In this document: in pieces, positions 7,865 through 16,696 of the stretch
Numbering within the stretch: the stretch's first letter is position 1
Layout of the letters: every line of letters begins with the position of its first letter
NCBI GenBank assembly: GCA_964390495.1
Contig: CAYMIN010000017.1
Location: 18,135-82,134, forward strand
DNA length: 64,000 nt
From: UBA11051 sp964390495
GTDB lineage: Bacteria; Armatimonadota; Zipacnadia; Zipacnadales; UBA11051
Direction: 5' to 3'
Position numbers and translations under genes: made by a program
Notes under the pieces: model-generated
Seen by the model: the letters and a program-made list of their open reading frames with translations, nothing else
Told to the model about the DNA's origin: nothing
Databases searched by the model: none

Positions 7865-8851
7865 CTACATTGCGCTGGCGTCAATGATGCGGGCCTCGCG
7901 GAGTGAGAGCTTGGCGGCCTCCAGCAGCACCATCGTCTTGCGCACATCCCTGCCCGAGGCCTCGGGTTCGCGGTCCTCGCTGATGGCGGCGGCGAATTCG
8001 GCCAGTTGCTCGCGCATGCCGTTGAGTTCCTGCAGCGGCACGTGCAGCTCCTCCTCGCCGACGATGAGCTTGTCCCCGGCGATATACAGACCGTCCTTGG
8101 TTCCGATCACGTTGCAGTCCCAGGCGCCGGCCCGCGAGTTGATGGAGTGAGACTGCAGCGCCATAGCGCCGTTGGACAGCTCGATCTGGATATGGAGGTC
8201 ATCGTAGTCGTTCCAATGGGGGTTGATGCTGCGGCCCATGGCGAAGACCGACTTGGCCTCGGAGCGGGTGAGCCACAAGATCATGTCAGCCGCGTGCGCG
8301 CCGAAGCCGTAGAGCACCCAGCCGCCGGCCAGCGACGGGTCCGAGGCCCAGGGGTCCTGCGAGCTTTCTCTGACGAAGCTCCAGCGGCGGCGGATGATGT
8401 TGCGGACTTTGCCGATACGGCCCTCATCAATCAGCCGCCGGGCCTCGATATATGGATCGCGGAAGCGCAGCACCTGGGCGACCATGAGAATCACGCCGTT
8501 GAGGTCGGCGGCCTCGATCATCGCGTCGCAGTGGGCCAGCTCGGTAGCCATCGGCTTCTCGACGATAGTGTGAAGCCCGGCCTCGGCGGCCATAATCGCC
8601 GGCTCATGGTGGAGCGTGTGGGGTGTGCAGATGTCCACGGCGTCGAGCTCGGTATTGCGGATCATGTCGCGCCAGTCGGTAAAGACGGCTTCGGCGCCGG
8701 CCTCGGCGGCGAAATCACGGGCGCGCTTTCGATTGATGTCGCAGGCGGCCACCACCTGGAATTGGGGCAGCGTCTGATAGGACTGCAGATGCGCGCCGGC
8801 AATCCCTCCGCAGCCGATGAAGCCGAGCCTGATAGGCTGATTATCTGACAT
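7865..8851 (-). CDS. Gfo/Idh/MocA family oxidoreductase
   Basis: A 328-residue NAD(P)-dependent dehydrogenase. The N-terminal Rossmann domain has GCGGIA (residues 13-18), and E98-K99-P100 is the family's EKP motif, whose Lys takes part in catalysis. The C-terminal alpha/beta domain carries GFGAHAADMI, where the His is the usual catalytic partner. Substrates in the family are sugars, inositols and their derivatives; the exact one is not predictable. No signal peptide is present, so it acts in the cytoplasm. GAGGT precedes the ATG. The broken MNT gene follows after 18 bases on the same strand. Confidence 0.88.
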   Translation of the reverse strand: MSDNQPIRLGFIGCGGIAGAHLQSYQTLPQFQVVAACDINRKRARDFAAEAGAEAVFTDWRDMIRNTELDAVDICTPHTLHHEPAIMAAEAGLHTIVEKPMATELAHCDAMIEAADLNGVILMVAQVLRFRDPYIEARRLIDEGRIGKVRNIIRRRWSFVRESSQDPWASDPSLAGGWVLYGFGAHAADMILWLTRSEAKSVFAMGRSINPHWNDYDDLHIQIELSNGAMALQSHSINSRAGAWDCNVIGTKDGLYIAGDKLIVGEEELHVPLQELNGMREQLAEFAAAISEDREPEASGRDVRKTMVLLEAAKLSLREARIIDASAM

Positions 8852-9001
8852 AGGAGCTTACCTCACAATCGGTTGGGTAGTCCGGCCTGCTAGTATAGTT
8901 CCAGCGGGGAGTGAGGGATTCCTGCCGACGTTGAGGGCACGGCAAATGCGGCAGGCCCGCTAGCACAAGCCGGCGGGCCGCGGAGGTAGCTGCGGACTGT
9001 C

Positions 9002-9087
9002 TGGCGGAGGGGGAGGGATTCGAACCCCCGGAGCTTTCGCTCAACGGTTTTCAAGACCGCCACCTTCGACCACTCGGTCACCCCTCC
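9002..9087 (-). tRNA. tRNA-Ser(UGA)
   Basis: The minus strand folds as a class II tRNA: acceptor GGAGGGG pairing with CCCCTCC, discriminator G, encoded CCA at 9004-9002, anticodon loop CTTGAAA with anticodon TGA, a variable arm GAGCGAAAGCTC and a TTCGAAT T-loop. It is 86 nucleotides long and reads UCA and related serine codons. Confidence 0.95.
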
Positions 9088-9471
9088 GCCTGTACTGCAA
9101 TTATAGAAGTTGGCGGCTACAGTGTCAATCCTGAGCGAGGCCGGCACGATACCTCGGTTCTGCCCTGAGTGTCGCATCCCCAGGGCGCGGTGACAACGGC
9201 GAATCAGGTGCTTGGGAGGGCACCAGAAGCGGTTTCAAAACCTGGTTTCTCGGGAATCGCGAATTGGTAACACGCTGCTTCTAGTCGGCAGGAGACAGTC
9301 CCTAAAGGGACAGTCCCCTATTCCAGGTCCTGCAACAGCTCCTGGAAAACTCGAAAGGCGCCCGGCTTCGGGCGCCTCTCGATTTGCGTCATCGCTTGCC
9401 GCAAGCTATTGGCCCGAGGCCGTGCTTCTTAGTGCCGGCCCTGCGGGGCTGTCGCTGCGGCGCGGTCCGTG
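9088..9471. other. Gene-free gap with two palindromic elements
   Basis: No credible gene is seen. The gap contains a GTCCC...GGGAC pair (9297-9318, GACAGTCCCTAAAGGGAC) and a strong hairpin at 9353-9381 just past the end of the lipoprotein gene. Confidence 0.6.
9353..9381 (-). terminator. Strong hairpin after the lipoprotein gene
   Basis: A perfect 9-bp stem AGGCGCCCG/CGGGCGCCT with a 4-base loop, extended by TCGA on both sides across one mismatch. It sits about 90 bases past the stop of the minus-strand lipoprotein gene. The T-tract is short on either strand, so it may be a weak terminator or an RNA-stabilising hairpin. Confidence 0.45.
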
Positions 9472-10959
9472 CTAAAGGACGGGCAGGACCACTATGATGT
9501 AGCCCAGGAGGTAGTCGAAGAAGTCCTCGCCACCCCTGAGGTCGGGGTTCAAGGGGATCGGTCCCCAGATCTGGTCGGCATGGTTCAGAGCGATGAAGTC
9601 ATAGCCGGAGATGGTGGCTATGGTCGCCGGCAGGTCGGGCAGTATCCCATTGAAGGTGAGGTCAGGGAAGAGGTTCCAATCGAGCCCCACGCCGTCGCCG
9701 TTCTGGGTGCTGACCGCGATAATGTACTCCAGGTCGGTCAGGGGCACGGTCGGCAGCAGGGAGCGGATGTCGTTGACGGGGTTCACGTAGGCCTGAGTGA
9801 TGTCAACCCGGAAGTTCATCTCTTGGGGTGTCTCGTCCCCTTCGTTCCAGTACTGCAGCACCAGAGTCTGCACGCCGTCAAGCAGGGCATCGAAATGCGC
9901 GAGGATGAGCTTGAAGACATCCAGAGGTGTCGGCTCCTCACTTGTCGCGAGTGCAAGGTTCCCGCTGAAAAACATGTTGAGCAGATCGGTCGGGTCGTCG
10001 GGGATGGTGTCGGCTGCGACGATTGCCCGCTCCACCGCGTCCCGGTAGGCGTCCAAGGCATCGGCCATGTACAAGGCTCCGTAGCCATGGAGAGTGCCGA
10101 AGGGAGCTGGCGGCAGGTACTCGTTGGGGCTGAGCATGCCGTCAGCGTTGGTGTCCCACTCGTTGTAGTCGTCAGGGGGGTCCCAGAGGCCGGGAGCCCA
10201 CTCATAGGCCATCGCTTCCAGCAGGAAGCCGCGCAGTCCCTGCATCGAGGCGGCCATCATGTTGAAGTCACAAGCATAGAGTGTGTAGAGGTCGCCGCCG
10301 GGGATTCCTAACGTCACCAGGGCGTCGGGGCTTCCGGAGTCGCCGAAAGGCGCCAGGCGCTGATAGACGCCGCCATCTTGGTTGTAGATGACCGGAAGCA
10401 GGTGAGCGCGGATTGCGTCCTCGACATCCTCGCTGGTGAAGTCAACTCCGGGGATAACGCCGGCGGTGCCGGCTCCGGTCTGCGCCTGGCTGAAGAGCCG
10501 TTTGTAGGCGCCCACCAGACCGCCCGGGTTCTCCGACATGGCCAGGGCCATCACGCTGCCCGGGTCCACCCCGTCCAGTTCCTCGAACACGTCATAACCA
10601 AGGTCGGTGGCGACGTTGTCAAGGCCTCGCGCCAGCATTAGCAAACAGAGGCCAAGCTGGCAGGCGGCCTGCTCGGGATTCGCCGTAGCCCGAACTATCC
10701 AGTTCTGCAGGGCAGTCTCAACTTCCAGACGGGTATCCGGAGGATCAGCGAACAGGGCCAGCAGAGCAGCCGTGCAGTCTGAATCGGGCGCGCTCGCCTG
10801 GGGCGTAAGAGTTACGCCGACGCCGACGGCGTCCCGCAAGAGCTGGTCCGTGATCACGCTCTCAGGTACCACCGCACCTCCGCCGTGACATCCGACGAAC
10901 ACCACCGGTACGATCATCACGACCGCCAACGCCAGGTACAACTTCGTTTGTCTCGTCAT
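9472..10959 (-). CDS. Predicted lipoprotein of unknown function
   Basis: A 495-residue protein with a lipoprotein signal (hydrophobic residues 7-22, lipobox F-V-G-C, Cys24), so it should be anchored in an envelope membrane. The mature part is acidic and largely helical by composition. A DTNADGMLSPNEY segment (about residues 265-280) looks like a dockerin/EF-hand calcium loop (D-x-N-x-D-G-x-L-x-x-x-E). I do not recognise the overall family. GAGGTG lies six bases before the ATG. It appears to be a single-gene unit, ended by the hairpin near 9365. Confidence 0.65.
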   Translation of the reverse strand: MTRQTKLYLALAVVMIVPVVFVGCHGGGAVVPESVITDQLLRDAVGVGVTLTPQASAPDSDCTAALLALFADPPDTRLEVETALQNWIVRATANPEQAACQLGLCLLMLARGLDNVATDLGYDVFEELDGVDPGSVMALAMSENPGGLVGAYKRLFSQAQTGAGTAGVIPGVDFTSEDVEDAIRAHLLPVIYNQDGGVYQRLAPFGDSGSPDALVTLGIPGGDLYTLYACDFNMMAASMQGLRGFLLEAMAYEWAPGLWDPPDDYNEWDTNADGMLSPNEYLPPAPFGTLHGYGALYMADALDAYRDAVERAIVAADTIPDDPTDLLNMFFSGNLALATSEEPTPLDVFKLILAHFDALLDGVQTLVLQYWNEGDETPQEMNFRVDITQAYVNPVNDIRSLLPTVPLTDLEYIIAVSTQNGDGVGLDWNLFPDLTFNGILPDLPATIATISGYDFIALNHADQIWGPIPLNPDLRGGEDFFDYLLGYIIVVLPVL

Positions 10960-11108
10960 CTTAACACCTCACTGATTGGAATGGATACTAGGCCTGAGGT
11001 CTGGGCCAGTCGAAGAGCACTGCCCCGCCCCACGGCTATACGCCACTAGGTTTCTGCAGTCAGCCCCGAAATTCCTTGCTCAGCACACTTTTTTTCGATT
11101 TGTCGGTG

Positions 11109-11789
11109 CTAGAAGATGGGCGAGAATTCCGGTTCGTCTATCTCCCACTGCAAGATGCGGAAGGCTTCCTCCTCCGACTGGAACATGCACTGCTCGACGA
11201 AGTCCATGGTCAAGTATTGGAGCTGCATGTCGGAGGCGGCCAAGGGTGGCAACATGGACTGCACCACCGTCAGCCGCCATTTATGCAGGTCTTGGACTGT
11301 CAGCGGCTCAACGGTCCACTGCGGATGAGCCGCCAGCAGTTGCTCTCTGAGCGCCTCGATGGTGTGCTGGTAGAGGGAGAAGAATGCCAGGTCGAGTTGG
11401 TTACATTCCCTCAGGTACTTGTCCCGTAACTCCTCGGCTTCCCTGGCGGTACCGTGGACGACGCCCTCCCATAGCACTGCCAGGTCCCGCTGCAGGTTAT
11501 GACGCCACATATCGTCAGCGATGATGTGGCAGAGCCAGCCGGCCCAGAACTCCAGAGCTCCCGCCGGTCCGTTGACCGCGGGCCGGAGATAGCTGCCCAA
11601 AAAATCAATCAAGCGCCGGTCCCTGGTCTTGCGGCTCCGGAAATGCAGCGCCTGGTGGTCAATGTGCTCAGCGATTCGGTGAGCATCCGGAGCGATCGCG
11701 CCCAGGCACATCAGCGGCCGGACTGCCATGTCCCAGCCCAGCCGTCGCCGCACGCGCTCGCCTACCAGCAAGTGCTGCAAGGGCGTCAT
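11109..11789 (-). CDS. Zinc-dependent phospholipase C-like protein
   Basis: A 226-residue protein with spaced His/Asp residues of the zinc-dependent phospholipase C group (PF00882): H6, GAIAPD (30-35), H42, H45, H49 and the G-x-x-x-H88-x-x-x-D92 segment (AGWLCHIIADDMW). These would build a trinuclear zinc site. Many bacterial relatives have no proven phospholipase activity. There is no signal peptide, which is unusual for a secreted phospholipase. The start overlaps the stop of the glycosidase gene by four bases (ATGA), so the two are probably translationally coupled. Confidence 0.6.
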   Translation of the reverse strand: MTPLQHLLVGERVRRRLGWDMAVRPLMCLGAIAPDAHRIAEHIDHQALHFRSRKTRDRRLIDFLGSYLRPAVNGPAGALEFWAGWLCHIIADDMWRHNLQRDLAVLWEGVVHGTAREAEELRDKYLRECNQLDLAFFSLYQHTIEALREQLLAAHPQWTVEPLTVQDLHKWRLTVVQSMLPPLAASDMQLQYLTMDFVEQCMFQSEEEAFRILQWEIDEPEFSPIF

Positions 11790-14788
11790 TGCAGTTGCGG
11801 GGGCGAGCCGCCGACATAGAGCAAGGCGACTTCCCCCTTCTCCAATGCCAGGGTGACCTCGGTGGTGCTGGGTGCCAGCAACTGCCCGCTGAAGCAGTCG
11901 TACACATCCGCCGCCGCGGGCAGATGGACGCTGTGGCGGCCGGGGCTGCCGGCCCGTATCCCCACCAGCTCTTTGCAGGCATAAACCGCATCGCCGGGCT
12001 CGGCATACACGTGAACACCGGCGTCCAGGGCCAGGTCGCGCAGGATGCTGCTAGGGAGGTTGGGCGCGCCGGACCACACCACCGTGCCGTCTTCCGTATC
12101 CAGTGCCGCCAGCCCGCCGTAGGTGGTACCCAGCAACCAGGCCATCACGTCGGCGGCGCTGCCTTCACAGATAAAGCGCAGGCTGACCGGACTGCGCGTG
12201 CCGTAGGTGCCCGCCCCCTCCGGAAGGGCTACCTGAAGCAGGCCCTCACTGCGCAGCGGCACTATGGTTATGCCGGTCAGGTGCTTGGCGGTGCGCCCGC
12301 CGATGTTTTGATCAATGGCTCCGGCGGCGTACACATAGACGGCGGTCGCTTTGGCGCGCGCCAGCTCGGCCCGCAGCGCCTCCCGGTCGGCTGTGGGCAG
12401 ATAGAAGGCATTGAGGAATAGGTACAGCTTGTACAGCGGGGCGCGCCCGGACAGCACATCATCCAGCAGCCACACATCCACCGGTGCGCCTAGCAGGGTT
12501 ATCGCCCGGCGCTGCTCGTCCAGCAGCGGGCCGGTCAGCTCATTGCCGCAGACCGTATAGGCGACACTCACATCATCCACCACTACGGCGATCTCGGCAG
12601 CCGATTCGCGGTTCGCAGCCGCAGCAATCCGCGCCGCACGCGAAAACTGCGCGCCCGCCTCGCCTTCGAAAACGCCTGCGGGCACGCTGGTGGCACAGCC
12701 CGCACAGAGCGCCTGGGCCAGCTTGTTTTTCACCCATTCCTCGGAATAATCGCGGTGCACATACGCCGGCCATTCGTAAATCAGCAGCTTGTGATGCGAA
12801 TTGATTGAGCTTTCACAGCCGCCGAAGGTAGCCAGGTCAACACTCTCGCTCGGCAGGCCGATGGCCGGGGCGGTCAAGAAATCCAGTTGCTCCGATTGCA
12901 GCGCCAGTCCCACCGCCAAGTGACCGCCGTTTTGCAGCGCATAGCGGTAACGGGCCTGATCGAAGAGGTGCCCGTAGTTGGCCCCGCAGAGCTTGCCGGG
13001 AGCCGACTGCTTGATCGCCGCCGCCAATTCGTTGATAGTCGCGACGATGACTGCGGAGGCGAATAGGTCATAGTCAATCAGGTCCTGCTCGCCGGCGGGA
13101 TCGCGCAGTACCCCCAGATAGCTGTGCACGCGTTGTTTGGGTGTGGGGATCTTGACCTGATGCCAGCCCAAGATCGGCTGCCCGTCGGCGATGGCTTCGG
13201 GGGTAGTCACCGGCTCCAGCGGCTGTCCCCAGGCCACCCGGAGGGCGCCCAGGCTGCCGTGGCTATCCCGCAGCCATTTGCGGTAGGCCTCATGTTGGGC
13301 GGCGCTGTAATCGCAGAAAAGCTCGCGGCTGGCTCCCGGATATTGCCAGTTGCCCCACTCGCCGGAGCACAGCAGATAGCCGGCGACCGCCCGCCCTGCC
13401 GGCAAGCTCTCCACATGTTCCACCAGCTTCACCAGGGCCTTGCCCGCAGCCTCGCGCCATTTCGCCGAGGCCCAGGATGCGTAACTGTGCTTGCGGCCCG
13501 GCACGCGCGGCGGTGAGTGGACCGAACCGTCGCCGAACTTCACCAGCTCATCGGGATTCTCGGCATCCCACCAGGGCGGGGACCCGACATAGACGCGCAG
13601 CATCACCAGCGCGTCCGGTCGCGCCAGCAACAGCTCGCCCAGTCGCCTGTCGAGATCGGAATAGTCGAAGCGGTCGCGGGCCAGCCAAACATCGGCGCTG
13701 CGGCCATACAGGTCGTAGTCGCTGGTGGCATCGAGTAGCAGAAGCTGTTGCGGGCCTGAGCGCTGGTCGGCTGGCGCAGCCGGAGCCTCCAGCAGCAGCG
13801 GCGCTACAGGCCGGCCGTCACAGAGGATGGCGCCCTGTCCGGAGGCGGCTTGCACGCTGATTCGCGGGGCGGGGCGCTGATTCTCCACGGTCAGGCGCAG
13901 ATACGGCGAGCCGCCGGTCGTCTGCACCTCACCGGCGACCCGCACTTCATAATCGCCGGGGGCAAGATACTCCGGCAGCCGGATTGTGGTCGGCTGGGAG
14001 ATAGCGGTCCGGTCGGCTTCCGGGCGCGGCTGGGTGAACTCCAGAGCCGTCCGGGCGACCACGAAGCTACCTTGCGCCACCTCAACGCCAAGCTCCGGCC
14101 AACTCGGGCGGCTTTCGGCAGGCTTGACTGCCAGCTCCAGGCTGAGGGGCGCACCGGCGGCGATGGCGGCCTCGCCTCCGCTGTTTTCCACCGTTATCAC
14201 CAGCGGCGGCGCGCGGTATGCCTCCACCTCATCAATGTAGAGTTCGTAAGTTGCTTGCGGCTGCAGGCCGCTAAGCCGCAGCAGTAGTCCGCCCACAGCC
14301 GACCACTCGATCTCCGTCGTCGGGACGGCGTAGGCCAACTGCTGCCAGTTGAGTTCCTCGCCCAGCGCCTGGGTTCCCAGCGCGACGGTGGTGTCATCGG
14401 CGAGGTTCAGCTCCACGGTTAGACTAAGCCGGTGCCCATGGGGGTTCTTAAGCCACAATGCCACATAATCCGCCGGCGCATCGGGTCGCCATTGCAGCTC
14501 CAGGACCGCGCTGGCACCCGTCTTTGTGGCTACCTGCCAGCAGATGCTCTTGCCGGTGACTTTGGCCGCAGCCGTGGGGGTCAGCTTGAAGGTGCCGTAC
14601 TCGTCGTCCGGTTGATGGATGCGGAAGACGCTCCCGACCTGCTCGCAGTCGGAAATCAGTTGCGCCCGGTAGCCGGCTACTGCCTGCGCCGACCTCGGTG
14701 GCGCGGCGGTAGCGAGTTGGGCTGCCAGCAGCGCAACCAGGAATAGCGACAACGCAGGTTTGGTCAGGTGTGTCGGCATTCTTGGCAT
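11786..14788 (-). CDS. Large secreted glycoside hydrolase, GH42/clan-A-like
   Basis: A 1000-residue exported protein with a signal peptide (about 1-29, ending ATAA-P). Residues 30-300 look like carbohydrate-binding/beta-sandwich modules. From about 345 to 680 a TIM barrel resembling beta-galactosidase/GH-A enzymes is suggested by LRVYVGSPPWWD, GYLLCSGEWGNWQ (E477 as acid/base candidate) and LLIYEWP (E672 as nucleophile candidate). Residues of about 720-850 resemble the GH42 trimerisation (GATase-like) domain. It should act on beta-linked sugars outside the cytoplasm. Its ATG overlaps the stop of the pseudopilin gene (TGATG), and its stop overlaps the next start, so the three form one operon. 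Confidence 0.65.
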   Translation of the reverse strand: MPRMPTHLTKPALSLFLVALLAAQLATAAPPRSAQAVAGYRAQLISDCEQVGSVFRIHQPDDEYGTFKLTPTAAAKVTGKSICWQVATKTGASAVLELQWRPDAPADYVALWLKNPHGHRLSLTVELNLADDTTVALGTQALGEELNWQQLAYAVPTTEIEWSAVGGLLLRLSGLQPQATYELYIDEVEAYRAPPLVITVENSGGEAAIAAGAPLSLELAVKPAESRPSWPELGVEVAQGSFVVARTALEFTQPRPEADRTAISQPTTIRLPEYLAPGDYEVRVAGEVQTTGGSPYLRLTVENQRPAPRISVQAASGQGAILCDGRPVAPLLLEAPAAPADQRSGPQQLLLLDATSDYDLYGRSADVWLARDRFDYSDLDRRLGELLLARPDALVMLRVYVGSPPWWDAENPDELVKFGDGSVHSPPRVPGRKHSYASWASAKWREAAGKALVKLVEHVESLPAGRAVAGYLLCSGEWGNWQYPGASRELFCDYSAAQHEAYRKWLRDSHGSLGALRVAWGQPLEPVTTPEAIADGQPILGWHQVKIPTPKQRVHSYLGVLRDPAGEQDLIDYDLFASAVIVATINELAAAIKQSAPGKLCGANYGHLFDQARYRYALQNGGHLAVGLALQSEQLDFLTAPAIGLPSESVDLATFGGCESSINSHHKLLIYEWPAYVHRDYSEEWVKNKLAQALCAGCATSVPAGVFEGEAGAQFSRAARIAAAANRESAAEIAVVVDDVSVAYTVCGNELTGPLLDEQRRAITLLGAPVDVWLLDDVLSGRAPLYKLYLFLNAFYLPTADREALRAELARAKATAVYVYAAGAIDQNIGGRTAKHLTGITIVPLRSEGLLQVALPEGAGTYGTRSPVSLRFICEGSAADVMAWLLGTTYGGLAALDTEDGTVVWSGAPNLPSSILRDLALDAGVHVYAEPGDAVYACKELVGIRAGSPGRHSVHLPAAADVYDCFSGQLLAPSTTEVTLALEKGEVALLYVGGSPPQLQ

Positions 14789-15261
14789 CAGGGGATCATC
14801 GTCGTTCGCTTCCAGGAGCAGATGTCACGGTCCATCCCCTCACCGCCCTCGGCTCCGTCGGCTCCATAGCTGGATAGCGAATAAGGCTGGTGGATATCTG
14901 GGTGCCCCTTGACCGGCTGACCGGGACAGAAGTACTGGAAATCCCGGCCCCAGGCATCCTTCAGTACCTCCTCGCTATCAACGTAAGGGCCTTTCCACGA
15001 CACCGGGCGTGGCCCGGAGGCGGGTTCTCTGAGTAAAGCGGCCAGGCCCTGCTCTCCGGTGGGTAGCGCGCCGGCCGCATCAATCATGTATTTCGCCAGA
15101 CCTGCCTCGATTGCCAGCATCCGGTTCACGGTGACGCTCCGCTGCTTATTCTCGGAAAGCCCCTCCCACTTCCTCAGTACCAGCAGCGCTACGCCGAGTA
15201 CCATAGCGAAGATCACAAATAGTTCCACAAGCTTTGCGCCCGGACTCTTTTCTGAGGTCAC
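14788..15261 (-). CDS. GspG-like type II secretion pseudopilin with atypical leader
   Basis: A 157-residue protein with the GspG (T2SSG) hallmarks: LPTGEQGLAALL, WKGPYVDSEEVLKDAWGRDFQYFCPG, SSYGADGAEGGEG and DICSW near the end. The leader is short and ends SPG followed by AKLVE, so the prepilin-peptidase Gly(-1) and Glu(+5) are kept, but the usual Phe(+1) is Ala and the FTLIELL consensus is blurred. GTG 15261 is preferred over TTG 15297, because a promoter -10 box overlaps the TTG. It is coupled by TGATG to the secreted glycosidase, suggesting a pseudopilin devoted to that cargo. No other gsp genes are nearby. Confidence 0.75.
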   Translation of the reverse strand: MTSEKSPGAKLVELFVIFAMVLGVALLVLRKWEGLSENKQRSVTVNRMLAIEAGLAKYMIDAAGALPTGEQGLAALLREPASGPRPVSWKGPYVDSEEVLKDAWGRDFQYFCPGQPVKGHPDIHQPYSLSSYGADGAEGGEGMDRDICSWKRTTMIP

Positions 15262-15296
15262 TTTGGCTGTGGCCCTTTCTGTAGGCTCGGATTTCA

Positions 15297-15325
15297 ATTA
15301 TAATCTAGAAGCGGCCTGTCCACAA
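15297..15325 (-). promoter_or_regulatory. Sigma-70-like promoter of the pseudopilin operon
   Basis: On the minus strand: TTGTGG (15325-15320), 17-base spacer, TATAAT (15302-15297). Transcription would start near 15290, which is downstream of the TTG at 15297 and supports the GTG start at 15261. Confidence 0.6.
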
Positions 15326-15476
15326 AGCCGTTTTTTGCTCGTCCGGCCGGCCCCATGCCAGCCTGGTGGCCTGCCGGCTCTGCCACGGGCCGTAGGTGAG
15401 CAGACCGCTGCCCGCCCGCGCCCTGGCAGCTTCGCCACAACCTTTCGCACCACCAATTCAGGGAGTGAATCTGCTT

Positions 15477-16559
15477 ATGGAGAAGCACCGCCTCGGCAAA
15501 ACCGGCCTCGAAGTGACCATGCTCGGTTACGGTGGCATCAAGCTGCCCAATATCAGCGAGCAGCAAGCCGCCGAGTGTCTTAACCGCGCGCTGGACCTCG
15601 GTATCAACTTCATTGACACCGCCCGCAACTACCGCGACAGTGAGGAGAAGATCGGCAAGGCTCTCCATAGCCGTCGCGACCAGTTCTACGTTGCCACCAA
15701 GACCTCGGCTCGTGACGCCGCAACCGTTGAGGAGCAACTGGGCATCAGCCTGCACAATCTGCAGACTGACTACGTTGACATCTACCAGTTGCACACTGTC
15801 AGCAATGCGGATGCCTGGGAGGCGGTCAGGGCCCCCGGTGGGGCCTATGAGGCGGCCCTGAAAGCCAGGGAAGCAGGCAAGGTCCGCCATATCGGCATCA
15901 CCATTCACCGCGATAAGCAGGTGATGAGAGAAGCCATCGAGTCCGGTCTGTTCGAGACCATCATGCTCTGCTACAACCCGATGGACGCGGAGGATGTGGC
16001 GACCGAAATCCTGCCGCTGGCTGAGGCGGCCGACATGGGCGTCATTATCATGAAGCCGCTGTCCGGAGGTCAGCTCGCTCAGCCCCAAGACAGCCGCATT
16101 GCCGGCCTCGGGGGGCCTGACGGCGTGGTCGCCGGGGCGCTCAGGTTCGTCATGCAGAACCCGCACGTGGACCTGGTCATCCCCGGCATGCAGGCAGTCC
16201 ACGAGGTCGAGGAGAATATCGCGGTGGCCGAGAGCTTCGCCCCCCTGTCCCAGCAGGAGCATCAGGAGCTGCTGGGCCTGATCGGCCAACTGAGCACCGA
16301 GTTCCGCTACGGTCAGGTCTGCCTGCGCTGCGGCTACTGCCAGCCGTGCACGGTGGGTATTGACATTCCGGCGGTATTCAAGGCCGCGGACATGAAGCGC
16401 GGCTATGACGAGAAGCTCCACTACCTCGCCAGCGAAATCTGGGAATCCATAGAGGTCAAGCCGGAGGCCTGCGTCGAGTGCGAGCAATGCCTCGAGAAGT
16501 GCCCGGCCGGCATCAACATACCCGAGCAGCTTAGAGAAGCAGCCGAGCTCTTCGCCTAG
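15477..16559 (+). CDS. Aldo/keto reductase with C-terminal 4Fe-4S domain
   Basis: A 360-residue fusion. Residues 1-270 form an aldo/keto reductase barrel with the catalytic tetrad D47, Y52, K75 and H106 (IDTARNY, ATKTS, YQLHTV). The C-terminal 90 residues carry two cysteine clusters, CLRCGYCQPC...I and CVECEQCLEKCPAGINI, as in the ferredoxin-extended branch of the family. It probably reduces or oxidises sugar-like carbonyls with electron exchange through iron-sulfur clusters. ATG 15477 has a CAGGGAG site and begins at the normal MEKHRLGKTG; the upstream frame is not conserved. Confidence 0.88.
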   Translation: MEKHRLGKTGLEVTMLGYGGIKLPNISEQQAAECLNRALDLGINFIDTARNYRDSEEKIGKALHSRRDQFYVATKTSARDAATVEEQLGISLHNLQTDYVDIYQLHTVSNADAWEAVRAPGGAYEAALKAREAGKVRHIGITIHRDKQVMREAIESGLFETIMLCYNPMDAEDVATEILPLAEAADMGVIIMKPLSGGQLAQPQDSRIAGLGGPDGVVAGALRFVMQNPHVDLVIPGMQAVHEVEENIAVAESFAPLSQQEHQELLGLIGQLSTEFRYGQVCLRCGYCQPCTVGIDIPAVFKAADMKRGYDEKLHYLASEIWESIEVKPEACVECEQCLEKCPAGINIPEQLREAAELFA

Positions 16560-16696
16560 CCGCCGCGCCCGCCGCCAACCGCGAAGCGGCTGCCTGACCG
16601 CAGGGAGGTCCGACGGCTCTGGCGTGGGAAATGTAGCATGGGCTAAGGCGCTACCAGCAATTCGTCGTACTCAAACACACCCGAGGATGTGATGGC

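Noticed and set aside
11109..11789. S1/P1-type nuclease
   Set aside because: The His/Asp spacing and the GAIAPD segment fit the zinc-dependent phospholipase C group better, and the N-terminal Trp of S1/P1 nucleases is missing.
15294..16487. Minus-strand open frame of 397 codons
   Set aside because: It is antisense to the aldo/keto reductase, which has a complete catalytic tetrad and cysteine clusters.
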